A stretch of DNA of 64,000 bases from Candidatus Altimarinota bacterium (GTDB lineage: Bacteria > Patescibacteriota > Gracilibacteria > BD1-5 > UBA6164). Under the pieces are notes generated by a model. It saw nothing but the letters and a program-made list of their open reading frames with translations. It did no database searches and was not told the DNA's origin. The DNA lies in assembly GCA_028691535.1 (NCBI GenBank), contig JAQUZB010000005.1, positions 44,716 to 108,715 of the forward strand, written 5' to 3'. Of the stretch, positions 34,642-46,192 are shown one piece after another (within the stretch, counting starts at the first letter, position 1; the number at the start of each line of letters is the position of its first letter). The position numbers and the translations under genes are program-made.

Positions 34642-35307
34642 TTAGACTTCTTCTAAATTTAGTTTTTTAATTGATTTTAATACTTCATTTATTATAAAGA
34701 TTGATATATTTAATGATGTATTTTTACTGATTGATATATTTAATTGAAACAAGAAAAATCACAATACATTACTTATATAATTTTGTATTATGTTATTGTC
34801 TCATTCAAGAAGTTCTACTATTTTTTTAGTTTGAATATGAGAATAATCAATAGTTACACTATCAATTATATCTTCAATCCAATAATTTATCCTATTTTTT
34901 ATTTCTATATCTGTATTATTGTCATCAAATACTACTTTTTCTCATTTTTTGTAATCAAAGACAATAGGTAATTTTGCATTGTGTTCTCTTATCTTATTAG
35001 AAATATCAACATTTATCAAAGATAGAATACCAAGTACAAAATTTGAAGTGTATCAAAGATTCATAACTTTAAATAATTCTTGAAGAATAAAATCATATTT
35101 TTTATCAACAATTATTTTCACCAAAAATCAAGCCAATAAAAAATCATATTTTTTGGCTTTTTGTTCATCTTTTTTTGTTCTTTGAATTCAAGCAGAAGCT
35201 TTTTTTGTAGACTCTTTTATCTTTTCAGAAACTTTTTCTACACTTTCGTTTGATTTTCATAATCATTCAGATGAATCTATTTCTGGACTAAAATCTTCTA
35301 ATCACAT
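34642..35307 (-). CDS. Hypothetical cytoplasmic protein (221 aa)
   Basis: 221 residues. An acidic/Lys-rich, probably disordered head (about 1-45) precedes a helical body. It contains a short segment DNNTDIEIKNRINYGIEDIIDSVTIDYSHIQTKKI and a C-terminal helical region. No catalytic motif and no clear transmembrane helix. The second codon is TGA (Gly). Last gene of the pnuC-like/wecA/fmt/prmC unit, 45 bases after prmC. Not recognised. Confidence 0.6.
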
Positions 35308-35352
35308 ATATTTTTATTAATATAATATATATTTATTTTATCATATTTTTCT

Positions 35353-36204
35353 TTAAAATACAATTTTAATACATCTATTTATTCAATTATTATCTTTAAA
35401 ATATTCAAATACTAAATCTAGATTTTTTAAATAATTAAGAGAATATTCATATTGATCAAATCATATTTCTATAAAAACAACAAGATTGTTAATTGAATAC
35501 AAATTTTTAAATTGAATACATTCTCTAATTAATTGTTCATATAATTCAAATCAAGTATTTTTTCATCAATATAGAGCTAACTCAGGTTCATACCAAATAG
35601 TTTCACTATCCATATTTATAAAATCACCATTTTTAATGTAAGGCAAATTTGCTGTAATTATAATATTTTTTGATAATTCATATCTACTATTTGCTAAAAA
35701 ATCAGTTAATAAATTTCAACATATTTGTTTGATTTTTTTTTCTAAATTATGTTTATTTATATTTTTCTTACTTACTTCAAGTGCTTTAGTCGATATATCA
35801 ATAACATAACAATTATTTATACTATTTGTATTTTTTATTATGGAAATAGCTATACAACTACTTCACGTTCATATATCTATAAGGGTGTTTAATTCGTGGT
35901 CAAATATAGCATCAATTGCTTTATCAACCATTATTTCAGTATCATTTCTTGGTATTAAAACTCTATTGTCTACATAAAAATCTAGGTTATAAAATTCTGC
36001 ATTATTTGTTATATATTCAATAGGCTCTCATTTTTTTAATCTTTCTAAATTTTTAGTTATATTTTCTATATATTTATCATCTATTTCTTCAATTAAAAAT
36101 AAGCTACTTTTGCTTATATTTAATTCTTTTAGAATCAATATATCAAGTAGCTTTGAATTAACTCATATCTCAGTAGAGATTTTTTTTAATTCTTTTTTAT
36201 CCAT
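35353..36204 (-). CDS. prmC: Release factor glutamine methyltransferase PrmC/HemK
   Basis: SAM-dependent methylation of the GGQ Gln of release factors. 283 residues. N-terminal helical domain, RVLIPRNDTEIMVDKAI, SAM motif I LIDIGTGSSCIAISI, acidic motif VIDISTKAL, and the catalytic motif TANLPYIK, in which the usual NPPY reads NLPY. Apart from this Pro to Leu change the protein is family-typical. With UGA reassigned, RF2 is probably absent and RF1 would be its substrate (inference). 9 bases after the ABC-2 permease gene. Confidence 0.9.
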
Positions 36205-36213
36205 CTTTAATTT

Positions 36214-36975
36214 TTAATTTTCAAATTTTTTTCTAGAAAAAATTACAACTGTAAAATATAAAACTATAAAGAAATATCATACTGAATACACAAAATTTAA
36301 CATAAAATATGAATTTGAAAAATCTGAGAAATTTCAGATTATATCTTTTGTATTTAAAGCTTCAAATGGAGGAAAAAGTAATTGTAATAATTTTACTCAA
36401 TTTATAGCAATATTATTTCACATTTTATTTACTAAATCTAAAATAGTAGAAAAAGAATGAGATGCAAAATATATCATTAATGATGAAGCTATTATAAGCA
36501 TGTTAGACATAAATGTAGACAAGAAAAATACTATTACAAGCATTATTTCTAGCTTTAAAAATATGTTTACAAGTGACCAAATTATTAAATAATCTATATT
36601 AATGTCTTTAATAAATAAGACAATTATAAATAAAATTGATTGAAAAAGAGTTATAAGAAGAATTGTCATTGAAAATCACATAATTTTTCAAATAATAAAT
36701 TCATATCTTTTAATTGGTTTACTAAGTATTAAAAAAATTGTTTTTCAATCAATTTCTCTAAAAAGTAATTGACTTCATACAAATAAAACACCAAGTAATC
36801 AGAAAATTTCAATCATTGCCAATCAGAAATCAACTATTATTTTTGAATCTTCTCAAATAGTTAATTTTCATAAAATAATAGAAAATGCTATAAAAATAAA
36901 TCAGAAAAATACAATCATATACATGTATTTATTTCTAATTATTTCTTTAAATGTATTTATTGCTATATTTATCAT
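36214..36975 (-). CDS. ABC-2 type transporter permease
   Basis: 253 residues, six predicted helices. Start MINIAINTFKEIIRNKYMYMI is characteristic of ABC-2 permeases. A conserved-looking REIDGKTIFLILSKPIKRYEFIIGKI corresponds to the coupling region before helix 2. No ATP-binding subunit is encoded next to it; the ATPase must be elsewhere. Lies between fmt (5 bases) and prmC (9 bases). Substrate unknown. Confidence 0.8.
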
Positions 36976-36980
36976 ATTTT

Positions 36981-37949
36981 TTAATTAAATGTATAATTAA
37001 TGAAATTTTTATTTCAGTTTATAAATGTATTTATATCCATAGTTTTCTTTCATTCAAGTTTTATTTGTTTAATTATAAAAATTCATTTTTTACAAATAAC
37101 TCAAATTTCCTTGTTTTTGTTATTATGTTCATCTTCTATTTCTATAATATCTCATATTTTTAGCTCATCATCTTCATCTAAATCTATGTCATAATAAAAA
37201 CAATCTTCAAAAGATATTTTTTTTCAATTATAATAACTATATATTCAAGGCCATTCACTATATGCTCTAAAAGTATCATATATTTGTTTTGCTGTTTTTT
37301 CATTGAAGTTTATTTCTCAGTCTTTTTTTTCTATCTTAGAACAATAAGTTGCTAAATTATCATCTTGTTTCATTCATTTTAATTCTCATGAAATTACTTT
37401 TTTTAGTGTATTTGTAAGTAATTCTGTTCAGATTTCTTCAAATTTTTTAAATATATTTTCTGTCTTGTCTAAAATGTCTATTTTAACTTCTTTTATGGCT
37501 AATATATCTCACTCATCCATTCATTGACTCATATACATTATTGTCAATCATGTTACTAAATCTCAATTTTTGATTGATTCTTGGATTGGACTTGCTCATC
37601 TATATTTTGGTAAAAGTGAACCATGAATATTTATAGCTCAGTATTTTGCTGCAGTCAAAACTTCATTTGGAACTATTTTTCAATATGCAACTACAACTAT
37701 AAAATCAAGCTCTAATTTTCTTAATTCCAAAAAAAACTCTTCATTATTTCTAAGTTTTTCAGGTTGAAGGATTTTTATATTTTTTTCAAGAGATAGTTTT
37801 TTTACTTCAGTTTGTTCTATTTCTTGTTTCCTTCAAACTGCTTTATCTGGCTGACTAACAGCTAATAAAACTTCAAAATCTTTATTTTCTAATATATTAT
37901 TTAATATATTTTTAGAAAAGTGTCATGTTCAAAAAAATGCGATTTTCAT
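36981..37949 (-). CDS. fmt: Methionyl-tRNA formyltransferase
   Basis: Formylates initiator Met-tRNA using 10-formyl-THF. 322 residues. N-terminal Rossmann part MKIAFFGTGHFSKNILNNI, active-site region AINIHGSLLPKYRGASPIQ (SLLPxYRGxxPI signature), DEGDILA, and the C-terminal OB-like domain. Pairs functionally with the deformylase at 58.8 kb and glyA. Starts 2 bases after the pilin-like gene and ends 5 bases before the permease. Confidence 0.95.
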
Positions 37950-37951
37950 TA

Positions 37952-38647
37952 TTATTTAGTTATTTTTAGATAATTTTCTAATCAAGTATTTTCAAAATAT
38001 AAGTATACTTCGTTTTGATTTAATATACTTCAAGAATTATAGAACTCTTTTTTTCATCATATATTTTTTATCTCTAAATTTCAAATATCAGTTCATCATA
38101 TAGAGTTACTGATTTTAAGTAATTTTAATTTATTTGATTCTTTGTCAAATTTTATTAAATCAATAGAGTTTAGATTAGTATTGTTCGTACTTCAGGATAA
38201 TACAGATAAAAATTTATAATCATATTCGTCTTCAATAATTATATTATTATAACTATTTATAATTAAGTCTTCTTTAATTTTTAATTTATTTCATTTATAT
38301 ATAAGCAAGTTCCACATTTCTCAATTTAATCAGCTTAAAATTAAACTTCATAAATTGTTATTATAAAATAGCTTAACATATTGGTCATTATCATATATAT
38401 TTTCATAAATTAGATATGCATCATTTATTGAGCTAGAAAATTTTATATCATAATCATATATTGAGTTGTTCTTAATTTTTTTATCTAATTCTCAAATATA
38501 ATTTAAGATAGTAATTGTTTTAGTTTTTAATTCTTTGTCTTGTAAAAAATTAAAAAATCAATTAATAGATGTTATTGAAATTATGGAAATAATTGAAACA
38601 ACAACCAATAATTCAATCATCGTAAATGCTAAGATTTTCTTTTTCAT
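37952..38647 (-). CDS. Type IV pilin-like protein (minor pilin/pseudopilin)
   Basis: 231 residues. Classical class III/IV prepilin N-terminus: short basic leader MKKKILA, then FTMIELLVVVSIISIISITSI with Glu at +5 of the mature sequence, followed by a helical spine and a Tyr/Asn-rich globular domain. The prepilin-peptidase site is A|FTMIE (Gly-equivalent is Ala). A 19-base overlap with the wecA-like gene ties it to an envelope operon. Could be a minor pilin for the PilB/PilC system. Confidence 0.85.
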
Positions 38648-39696
38648 TTTTTTATAATTAAGGTTTCCATTATTTTATTTATAAATATAACAACTACAAC
38701 TATAATTCAAAAAACAATTATTTTTCAAGTTTTATCTAAAAAAAGAGCAGTTAATCAAAAGAAAAATGAAAGAGTATAAAGTGATATCAGTACTTGTTTT
38801 TTTGTAAGTCAAATATCAAGTAATCTATGATGTAAGTGCGTAAAATCTCAAGATAATGGAGATTTCTTATTTATAATTCTTCTTATAATTACATAGATTG
38901 CATCAACACTATATATTCAAAAAACAACCAAAACTGTTGCTATTTTCCCTCATGCAATTATAGCGAGAGTTGCTAACATAAAGCCAAGAAACATGGTTCA
39001 ACTATCTCACATAAGTATTTTTTCATTGAAATCAAACCGCCAAAACGGCAAGATAATTCAAACTAAGATCAAGCTTATTTTCATTATAAAAACTGCATTT
39101 ATTACTCATCAAACATAATTATCATTTTCAAAAAGTATTGCTCATAATAAAAATAGTATCAAAAATGAAATAAGTGATAATCATGAAGTATTTCATTGGA
39201 TTCAATCTGACCAATTTAGTGCATTAAATATAAAAACATACCAAACTATGGTAAAAAACAGAGGAATTATATATATCGTGTAATTAAATATTTCAAAATG
39301 ATAAGTTTCTAAATCTAAAACTCATCAAAAAATATTGCTTATATAACCTATTTTAATTGAAGTTATTCAAATAACTGCTCAGATAATTATTTGAATTACA
39401 AGTCTTATTTTTGGACTTACATTTAGCATATCATCAACAAAACTAATTGATGTTATAAAAAATCAAAAAACCCAAATAAGTCATAATTTATAATTATAAT
39501 CTACAAAAAAATAGCTTAAAATAAAAAAACTAATGAAAAAAACTACTCACATACTATATGGAATAGGATTTCTTTTTAGTTTGTATTTTACAGGATTATC
39601 AAGTATCTTATATTTATAAAATAATTTTTTAAATATAGTTATAAGTGATAATGACAATAAAAATGCTGAAAAAAATATAATTACGTATTGCGACAT
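38629..39696 (-). CDS. Polyprenyl-phosphate N-acetylhexosamine-1-phosphate transferase (WecA/TagO-like)
   Basis: Integral membrane enzyme that loads a sugar-1-phosphate onto undecaprenyl phosphate, initiating surface glycan synthesis. 355 residues, about 11 helices. Motifs: KRNPIPYSMGVVFFISF (Gly near the usual PxxGG site), SFVDDMLNVSPKIRLVIQ (DD motif), NALNGSDGIQGNTSG, FLGFMLATLAI, and the His motif THLHHRLLD. The HxHH suffix favours WecA/TagO over MraY. The stop codon lies inside the pilin-like gene. Confidence 0.92.
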
Positions 39697-40406
39697 TTTA
39701 AATATTTTGGAAGTAATTTAGTGTAATATACAAGAACAGTAGAAGTAAGTATGAAATATCATAGAGAAATTCAATCTATATTTCAATTTATATATGATAA
39801 TACAAGCAGTAATCATGATCAAGCCACAATTCAAATAACTCAGATTATATTTAACCAATATCTTAATTTATCATTTATACTAACAAGTCAAGAAGTTACA
39901 AATGAAAATCAAAGTGCCATAAGTATACTTCAAAGTTCAACATTGAAATTTAGATTAAATAATCATAGATTTATCTGTTTTCATGCAAAAAATATGAAAA
40001 TTGAAATCAAAATTGCATTTAAAACTCATAAACTTCAGGAATTTAAAAATTTTATTTCTTTTCAAAAATTGTAAAAACTAAAAGCTTTTAATGCTGCTAA
40101 AATATAACAAAGTTGCCAAATTATATACTGAGATTGATCCAGTTTTATAGCAGAATAAACTGATAATATTGTAAAAACTGTTACAGATGATATTTGATAT
40201 ATAGCTCCTATCTTATTATTTTTAGCAGTGTAATTAGCTTGCATAACCATAATAAAAAGATTTCATAAGAAATTAGCAAGAAAAAGTATAATTATTTCAA
40301 GTAGGTTTCATTTACCAGTTATATAAACTATTATTAAAGCTATAATTAACAAAACATAGATCCACCAATTTCATTTTGAAAAATTTTTCAATTCATTTAT
40401 AAGCAT
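39681..40406 (-). CDS. PnuC-like polytopic membrane protein
   Basis: 241 residues, seven or eight helices. Features resembling PnuC (SWEET-fold vitamin transporters): VYITGKWNLLEIIILFLANFLGN, a tryptophan-poor core, GQLCYILAALKAFSFYNFGKEI, and a C-terminal YYTKLLPKY. The central part is interrupted by TGA at 40062 in standard code, which creates a false plus-strand ORF (39751-40074). Overlaps the wecA-like start by 16 bases; first gene of the unit. The substrate (nicotinamide riboside or other vitamin) is not readable. Confidence 0.55.
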
Positions 40407-40462
40407 ATCAATAGTTTAAGATTTAATACATATAATATAATTTATACTTTTTTTTTAGCAAG

Positions 40463-40488
40463 AAAAAAAGAAGCAAAAACTTCTTTTT

Positions 40489-40491
<3 letters not shown>
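40463..40491 (-). terminator. pheS terminator
   Basis: aaaaaaagaag (40463-40473) pairs with cttcttttttt (40480-40490). The pheS TAA (40489-40491) is at its edge. Confidence 0.8.
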
Positions 40492-41556
<1,065 letters not shown>

Positions 41557-41679
41557 TTTTTCTTCTGTAAAATATTATTTTTTAAATTATAAAAAAAATA
41601 CTTAATAAATCAAAAAAATGTTTTTACAAAACCTTTTTTTAAATATAATAACTTTACTTTATTGTTTAAATAATTTATT

Positions 41680-42075
41680 ATGATGTGTAAAAACCTTATT
41701 TGAGATTTTAAAAAATTTGCTTTAAAATGAAATGTTATAGATTTAGCTGTTGCTGTTGTTATTTGAACTGCTTTTGGTAAAATTGTTTCTTCACTTGTTG
41801 CTGATATAATTACTCCAATTATATGAATAGTTTTAGGTGGTGTTGATTTTACTAAATTACAATTTGTTTATTGAGAGAGTACAATTACATATGGTAATTT
41901 TTTACAATCAATATTTGATTTTATGATTATTGCTTTCGCAATATTTACTTTTGTTACTATTTTAACAAAAGCTTCTCAAAAAGTAATAAAAAAAGAAGAA
42001 GTTAAAGTTGAAGCTCCTAAAAAAGCAGATGATATTTTATTGCTTGAAGAAATTAGAGATTTATTAAAAAAATAA
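41680..42075 (+). CDS. mscL: Large-conductance mechanosensitive channel MscL
   Basis: Emergency osmotic valve, homopentamer. 131 residues: cytoplasmic amphipathic start [45 protein letters not shown], periplasmic loop ending YGNFLQSIFDF, second helix MIIAFAIFTFVTILTKA, and a Lys/Glu-rich C-terminus ending LLLEEIRDLLKK. Two adjacent ATG codons (41680, 41683) are possible starts. Its last codons lie within the first unit of a three-copy 28-bp repeat. Confidence 0.95.
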
Positions 42076-42149
42076 TATTTTAATAATAATTTTAAAAAAA
42101 TAATATTTTAATAATAATTTTAAAAAAATAATATTTTAATAATAATTTT
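42066..42149 (+). repeat. Three exact tandem copies of a 28-bp AT-only unit
   Basis: Units at 42066-42093, 42094-42121 and 42122-42149 are identical, each seven A followed by a 21-base TA-rich segment. The first copy includes the end of mscL; the last ends just before the ATG of the giant pilin-like gene. No spacers, so not CRISPR. Looks like replication-slippage expansion of the mscL stop region, placed where the downstream promoter or leader should be; copy number may vary between strains (inference). Confidence 0.9.
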
Positions 42150-42153
42150 AAAA

Positions 42154-44928
42154 ATGAAATATTTTAAAAGAGCATTTACTCTAGTTGAATTGATAGTTGT
42201 TATAACTATTTTATCAATATTAGGTACTATAGCGTTTGTATCATATTGATTATATACTTCAAATGCTAGAGATAGTGTTAGAATTTCAGATATTGAAAAT
42301 ATCAATAAATCGTTAAATATTTTTAATATTGAACATTGATTTTTTCCTGAACCTGATGGACCACATTTTATATCTTACAGTTGATCTATTGCTTGGACTC
42401 AATGATATTTTTGAGAAGATTTATTAAGAAAAACTCAGAAATTATCAAAAGTTCCTGTTGATCCATTAACTGGGTCAAATTATGCATATTCTGTTACAAA
42501 TAATAAAAAAGAAGTACAATTTGCTTCTATCTTAGAAAACCATGAAAGTGTTTGATTTTCTAATATTTTTTGATGATGAACTGCTGCTCCATGAAAAGAG
42601 TTATGAACAGCTTATGTAAGATGAAATTATAATTGAAAATTTGTAAAAGTTTCAACTTGAAGTACTGTTTTTATTTTATGAGTACCAAGTATATTAACAT
42701 CTGATATACTTAGTGTTGATTTACAAAATATTTATAGCTGAAAAAGTTTTGTATATGATTGATATAATAATATTCCTCATACATATAATAATACGAATTT
42801 AACACTTACTGGATGATTTAATTTTGATACTTGAACTAATACTCCAGTTTTATTTGAATGAAATGAAGCAGAATTAGCAACTTGAATTTGAAAATTAACT
42901 TTTGCAGAAAATTTAAAAAATTTTTTTATTGATACAATCTTACAAGATAATCAAATATACAAAGATATAGTTGATTTAAATCCTTTGGTAAAACCAGATG
43001 AAGCAATAAATTTAATAAATGCTTATATATCAAATAATGTTTGATGATTAAAAAATCAGCAAAGTATTAATAATAATTATTGAATTAGTAATTTAATAAC
43101 TTTTGAAAGTGATTCATGATATTCTGTTAATAGTTGAACATGAACTAGAATAACAACTGAAAAATATAATTGAAGTTATTCATTAGAGCTTACAGATTGA
43201 ATTTATAATGGAGAATCTTACAAGTCATGTATTACAATTAATCAAAAATTAGATTATATTTTTTCAGTTAATTTATTTGCTAAATCAAATAATTGATGAT
43301 ATATACAAGTTAATTATCTAGATACAAATTTAGATGAGTATTATTTATCATGATTTAATCCTACGTCAAATTGGAAGAACTATAAAACAAATATAATGGA
43401 ACCATGAACTTATGATTTTAATATATGTTATAATTCTGATAACCAAAATGATAGGTTATTTTTAGATGATATATCATTTGATTATACTTTAGATTGATCT
43501 TGTAGTGATGAAAATGATTCTAGTTTCTATGATATAAATGATATAGCATATATGTGTAATCAATGAGTTTCAACTAATATTATTGATCAATGAATATGAC
43601 AAAAATTTACTTGGTCATGTCAATGAACACTTTGAGGAACTACACAAAATTGTAGTGCAAATCATATATGATTACCAAATAATATAATAGATTTTGAAAC
43701 AGATACTTGATATTCGACTATAAGTTGAACTTGGAATTATACTAATACTGATAAATTTCATTGAGATTATTCATTAAATAGTTGAGTTGATAATTCATGT
43801 TTAAAAGTTTCAAAAACAATAAATTCAATATCAAGTATGGAATTTGCTGTTAAAATCGCAGAAGATAGTAATATTTCATCATGATATATTTACTGACAAT
43901 CTTTAATTAAAAATAATGGTATTCAAATAAATGTATATCCAAGAGAAACTTATTATTCAAATTGATGGACAAAATATTTATATGAATGATTAAATCCTTG
44001 AAATTATGAAATTGAATATTGCTTATATAAGTGATCTTGAGAAACTTGAAGTATTTATTTTGATTATGTAACTTTTGATTCCAATGGTTTGTGTTGATTT
44101 AATAGTTGAAAAAATGCATCAATATTTACTCAGTGATGAGCATGTAAAAAAGGAAACCTTGCTAATTTTATAGATAATTGACCAGGGTCAACTTATAATT
44201 GGGATTGTAATTCTCTTGATTGATGAACTTCAGTTAGTTGTTCTATGAATCATATTATACCAACAACTACTTATCCTTGATGTGATTTACCAGATATATA
44301 TCTTTGAGATACAATTATTTCATCATGTAATGTATGAACTAATACGTCTTGAACTTGAGTAAGTTCATATGGTTGATTTTTTCAATGGGGAAGAAATAAA
44401 ATGTTTGCTACTAATGATAATTCTCAAAGAAGTACTGCTATTCCTTGAGTTACTGGTTTAGATGCTACTACAGATTTTTATGATTTTGTTTGGTCTGATA
44501 CACTTCCTTGGAGTTGGTCAGATGATGATATAAGTAGTAATTGGTGATGACATCATTGATATACTTGGGAAGGAAGTTACCAAGCACCCACTGTTTTTAC
44601 TAATCAACAATGACCTTGTGCTGATTGATATCATGTGCCAGATTCTGTAGAATGGTCTAAAGTTGCATATAATTGATGATGGGTAAGTTCATTAGACTGA
44701 ATGTCAGATAATTGACTCGAAATGGCTAATTTATTAAAATTACCTTATGTTTGATGAAGATCGGGTTATGATTGAAGTTTAATGATGGTTTGAGTTCATG
44801 GTTGTTATTGGTCGAGTGATAGTCCAAATTATAATTTAACAATTGGTGATGATACATTAGTTCCTAATTCATGGTGAAAAGGATCTAATAATTTTGATTG
44901 ATTAAGTGTTCGCTGCTTTAAAAATTAA
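42154..44928 (+). CDS. Giant type IV pilin-like adhesin candidate with C-terminal FISUMP-like domain
   Basis: 924 residues. N-terminus is a prepilin: MKYFKRA then FTLVELIVVITILSILGTIAFVS with Glu at mature +5. The body is Asn/Ser/Tyr/Gly-rich and beta-like. Two related ~195-residue modules begin near residues 317 (FESDSGYSVNSG) and 514 (FETDTGYSTISG), each with Cys pairs. The last ~230 residues (CDLPDIYLGDTIISSCNVG onward, with QGPCADGYHVPDSVEWSKV and ending GLSVRCFKN) resemble the Fibrobacter-succinogenes-major-paralogue/DUF1566 type, a lectin-like fold. Heavy TGA-Gly use. Probably exposed on a pilus tip. Followed by a lipoprotein gene 10 bases on. Confidence 0.82.
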
Positions 44929-44938
44929 TATATTTGAT

Positions 44939-45478
44939 ATGAAATTTATTTATGTTATTTTAACTTTACTATTTATTTCATCTTGCTCATTATTATGAAA
45001 TAATGAAATAAATAGTAATACTGATAATTCAAATATAGCTGTAATTGCTACTTCAAATGTAAATGAAAAACAAATCTTTCAAGAAGACAATAAGTTTATT
45101 AATATTGATAAAAATATTATAGGAGATAAAATTGAAATGATATTAGAGAATCCTATACCAGAAATAATTTGAATCAATTATCTATCTCAGATTGATTTGA
45201 GAAAAAAAACAATTGAAATTACATGACAATGAAGAACAGCTTGAATAAAGAATATGTATGTTATTTTTTCTAATAAAGACTCTAAATTCCCAACTAAAAA
45301 ATATAATATACTTAAAAATACTGATTGATATGATAATTTTTCATTTCATGCGAGTAAACTTATGAATTTCTATGATAATTGAGAAAATATTTATGATATA
45401 AATATAGAGTTTATAGACAAACCAAAAGTAAATTTAAAAGTTATTATCAATGTCCCAAATTCTATAGTTCTAGATTAA
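44939..45478 (+). CDS. Lipoprotein, function unknown
   Basis: 179 residues. Signal peptide MKFIYVILTLLFISSC with lipobox ISSC (Cys16), so a lipid anchor is likely. The mature part starts Ser/Asn-rich, then has a predicted beta-rich domain (ENPIPEIIGINYLSQIDLRKKTIEITG, MYVIFSNKDSKFPTKKY). Ten bases after the giant pilin-like gene and sharing its terminator, so probably its partner at the surface or in the periplasm. Function not recognised. Confidence 0.75.
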
Positions 45479-45503
45479 TATTGACATTTTGATTATTTTA
45501 GTT

Positions 45504-45556
45504 AAAATCCCTGCGAATTAAGAAAATCAACTTCTTATTACAGGGATTTTTTATTT
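45504..45556 (+). terminator. Terminator of the pilin-like/lipoprotein unit
   Basis: Outer stem aaaatccctg (45504-45513) with cagggatttt (45541-45550); an inner stem taagaa/ttctta extends it; T run follows. Confidence 0.85.
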
Positions 45557-45570
45557 ATTTTAAGCACTAT

Positions 45571-46164
45571 ATGACTTTTGATATTAAATATTTATTTTTA
45601 ATTTTTTCTGCTATTTTCACTTTTTTTTCTTATTTTATTTACTTTAGAAGTATAATAAAATGAGAATCAAAACCTCACGTTGTATCTTGGTTTATATGGT
45701 GACTTATATCTCTTATAATTTTTATTATTCAAATATATGATAATGCTTGAATTTGAGCATTTAATATATGATTTGTAGCATTTTTATGCTTATTAATTTC
45801 TTTTATTTCTTTTAAAAAATGAAGTAGAAAAATATCTAAAACAGATTCATTTTCTTTAATTTTTTGAATTTTATCAATTATATTATGGATATTTACAAGT
45901 AATCCAGTTTTATCAGTTATACTTCTAATTATAGTAGATATATTTTGATTTATTCCAACTATATTAAAAAGTATTAAAAATCCATTTCATGAAAATGAAA
46001 ATGCATATTTTTTAGCATGAGCTTGATATCTTATATCTATATTTTCTATGACAAATATTAGTTTTCTTACAATTTGATTTATAGTAGTAACATGTTTTTT
46101 AAATTTATTTTTAGCAACTATTATCTTTTTTAGAAAAAAAAGTTTGAAACAAATTATTTTATAA
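45571..46164 (+). CDS. Polytopic membrane protein (six helices), function unknown
   Basis: 197 residues, six hydrophobic helices. First segment: YLFLIFSAIFTFFSYFIYF followed by RSIIKGESKPHVVSGFIGG. Mid-loop: SFKKGSRKISKTDS. Late loop: TILKSIKNPFHENENAYFLAG. The paired small helices with a conserved-looking Pro-His and His-Glu-Asn could suggest a SWEET/PQ-loop-like bundle, but I cannot assign it. Own terminator; 14 bases after the preceding one. Confidence 0.7.
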
Positions 46165-46192
46165 AAAATCCACTTTAAAGTGGATTTTTTAT
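46163..46192. terminator. Bidirectional terminator between convergent genes
   Basis: Perfect palindrome aaaaaatccacttt / aaagtggatttttt (46163-46190). The stop codons of both flanking genes lie at its edges. Confidence 0.9.

Noticed and set aside
39751..40074. A 107-residue plus-strand ORF that looks like a small protein
   Set aside because: It is a shadow. The minus-strand PnuC-like gene continues through a TGA (Gly) at 40062 and covers the whole region with a sensible membrane protein.
42066..42149. Tandem repeat as a CRISPR array
   Set aside because: The units are directly adjacent and identical, with no spacers and no cas genes nearby.
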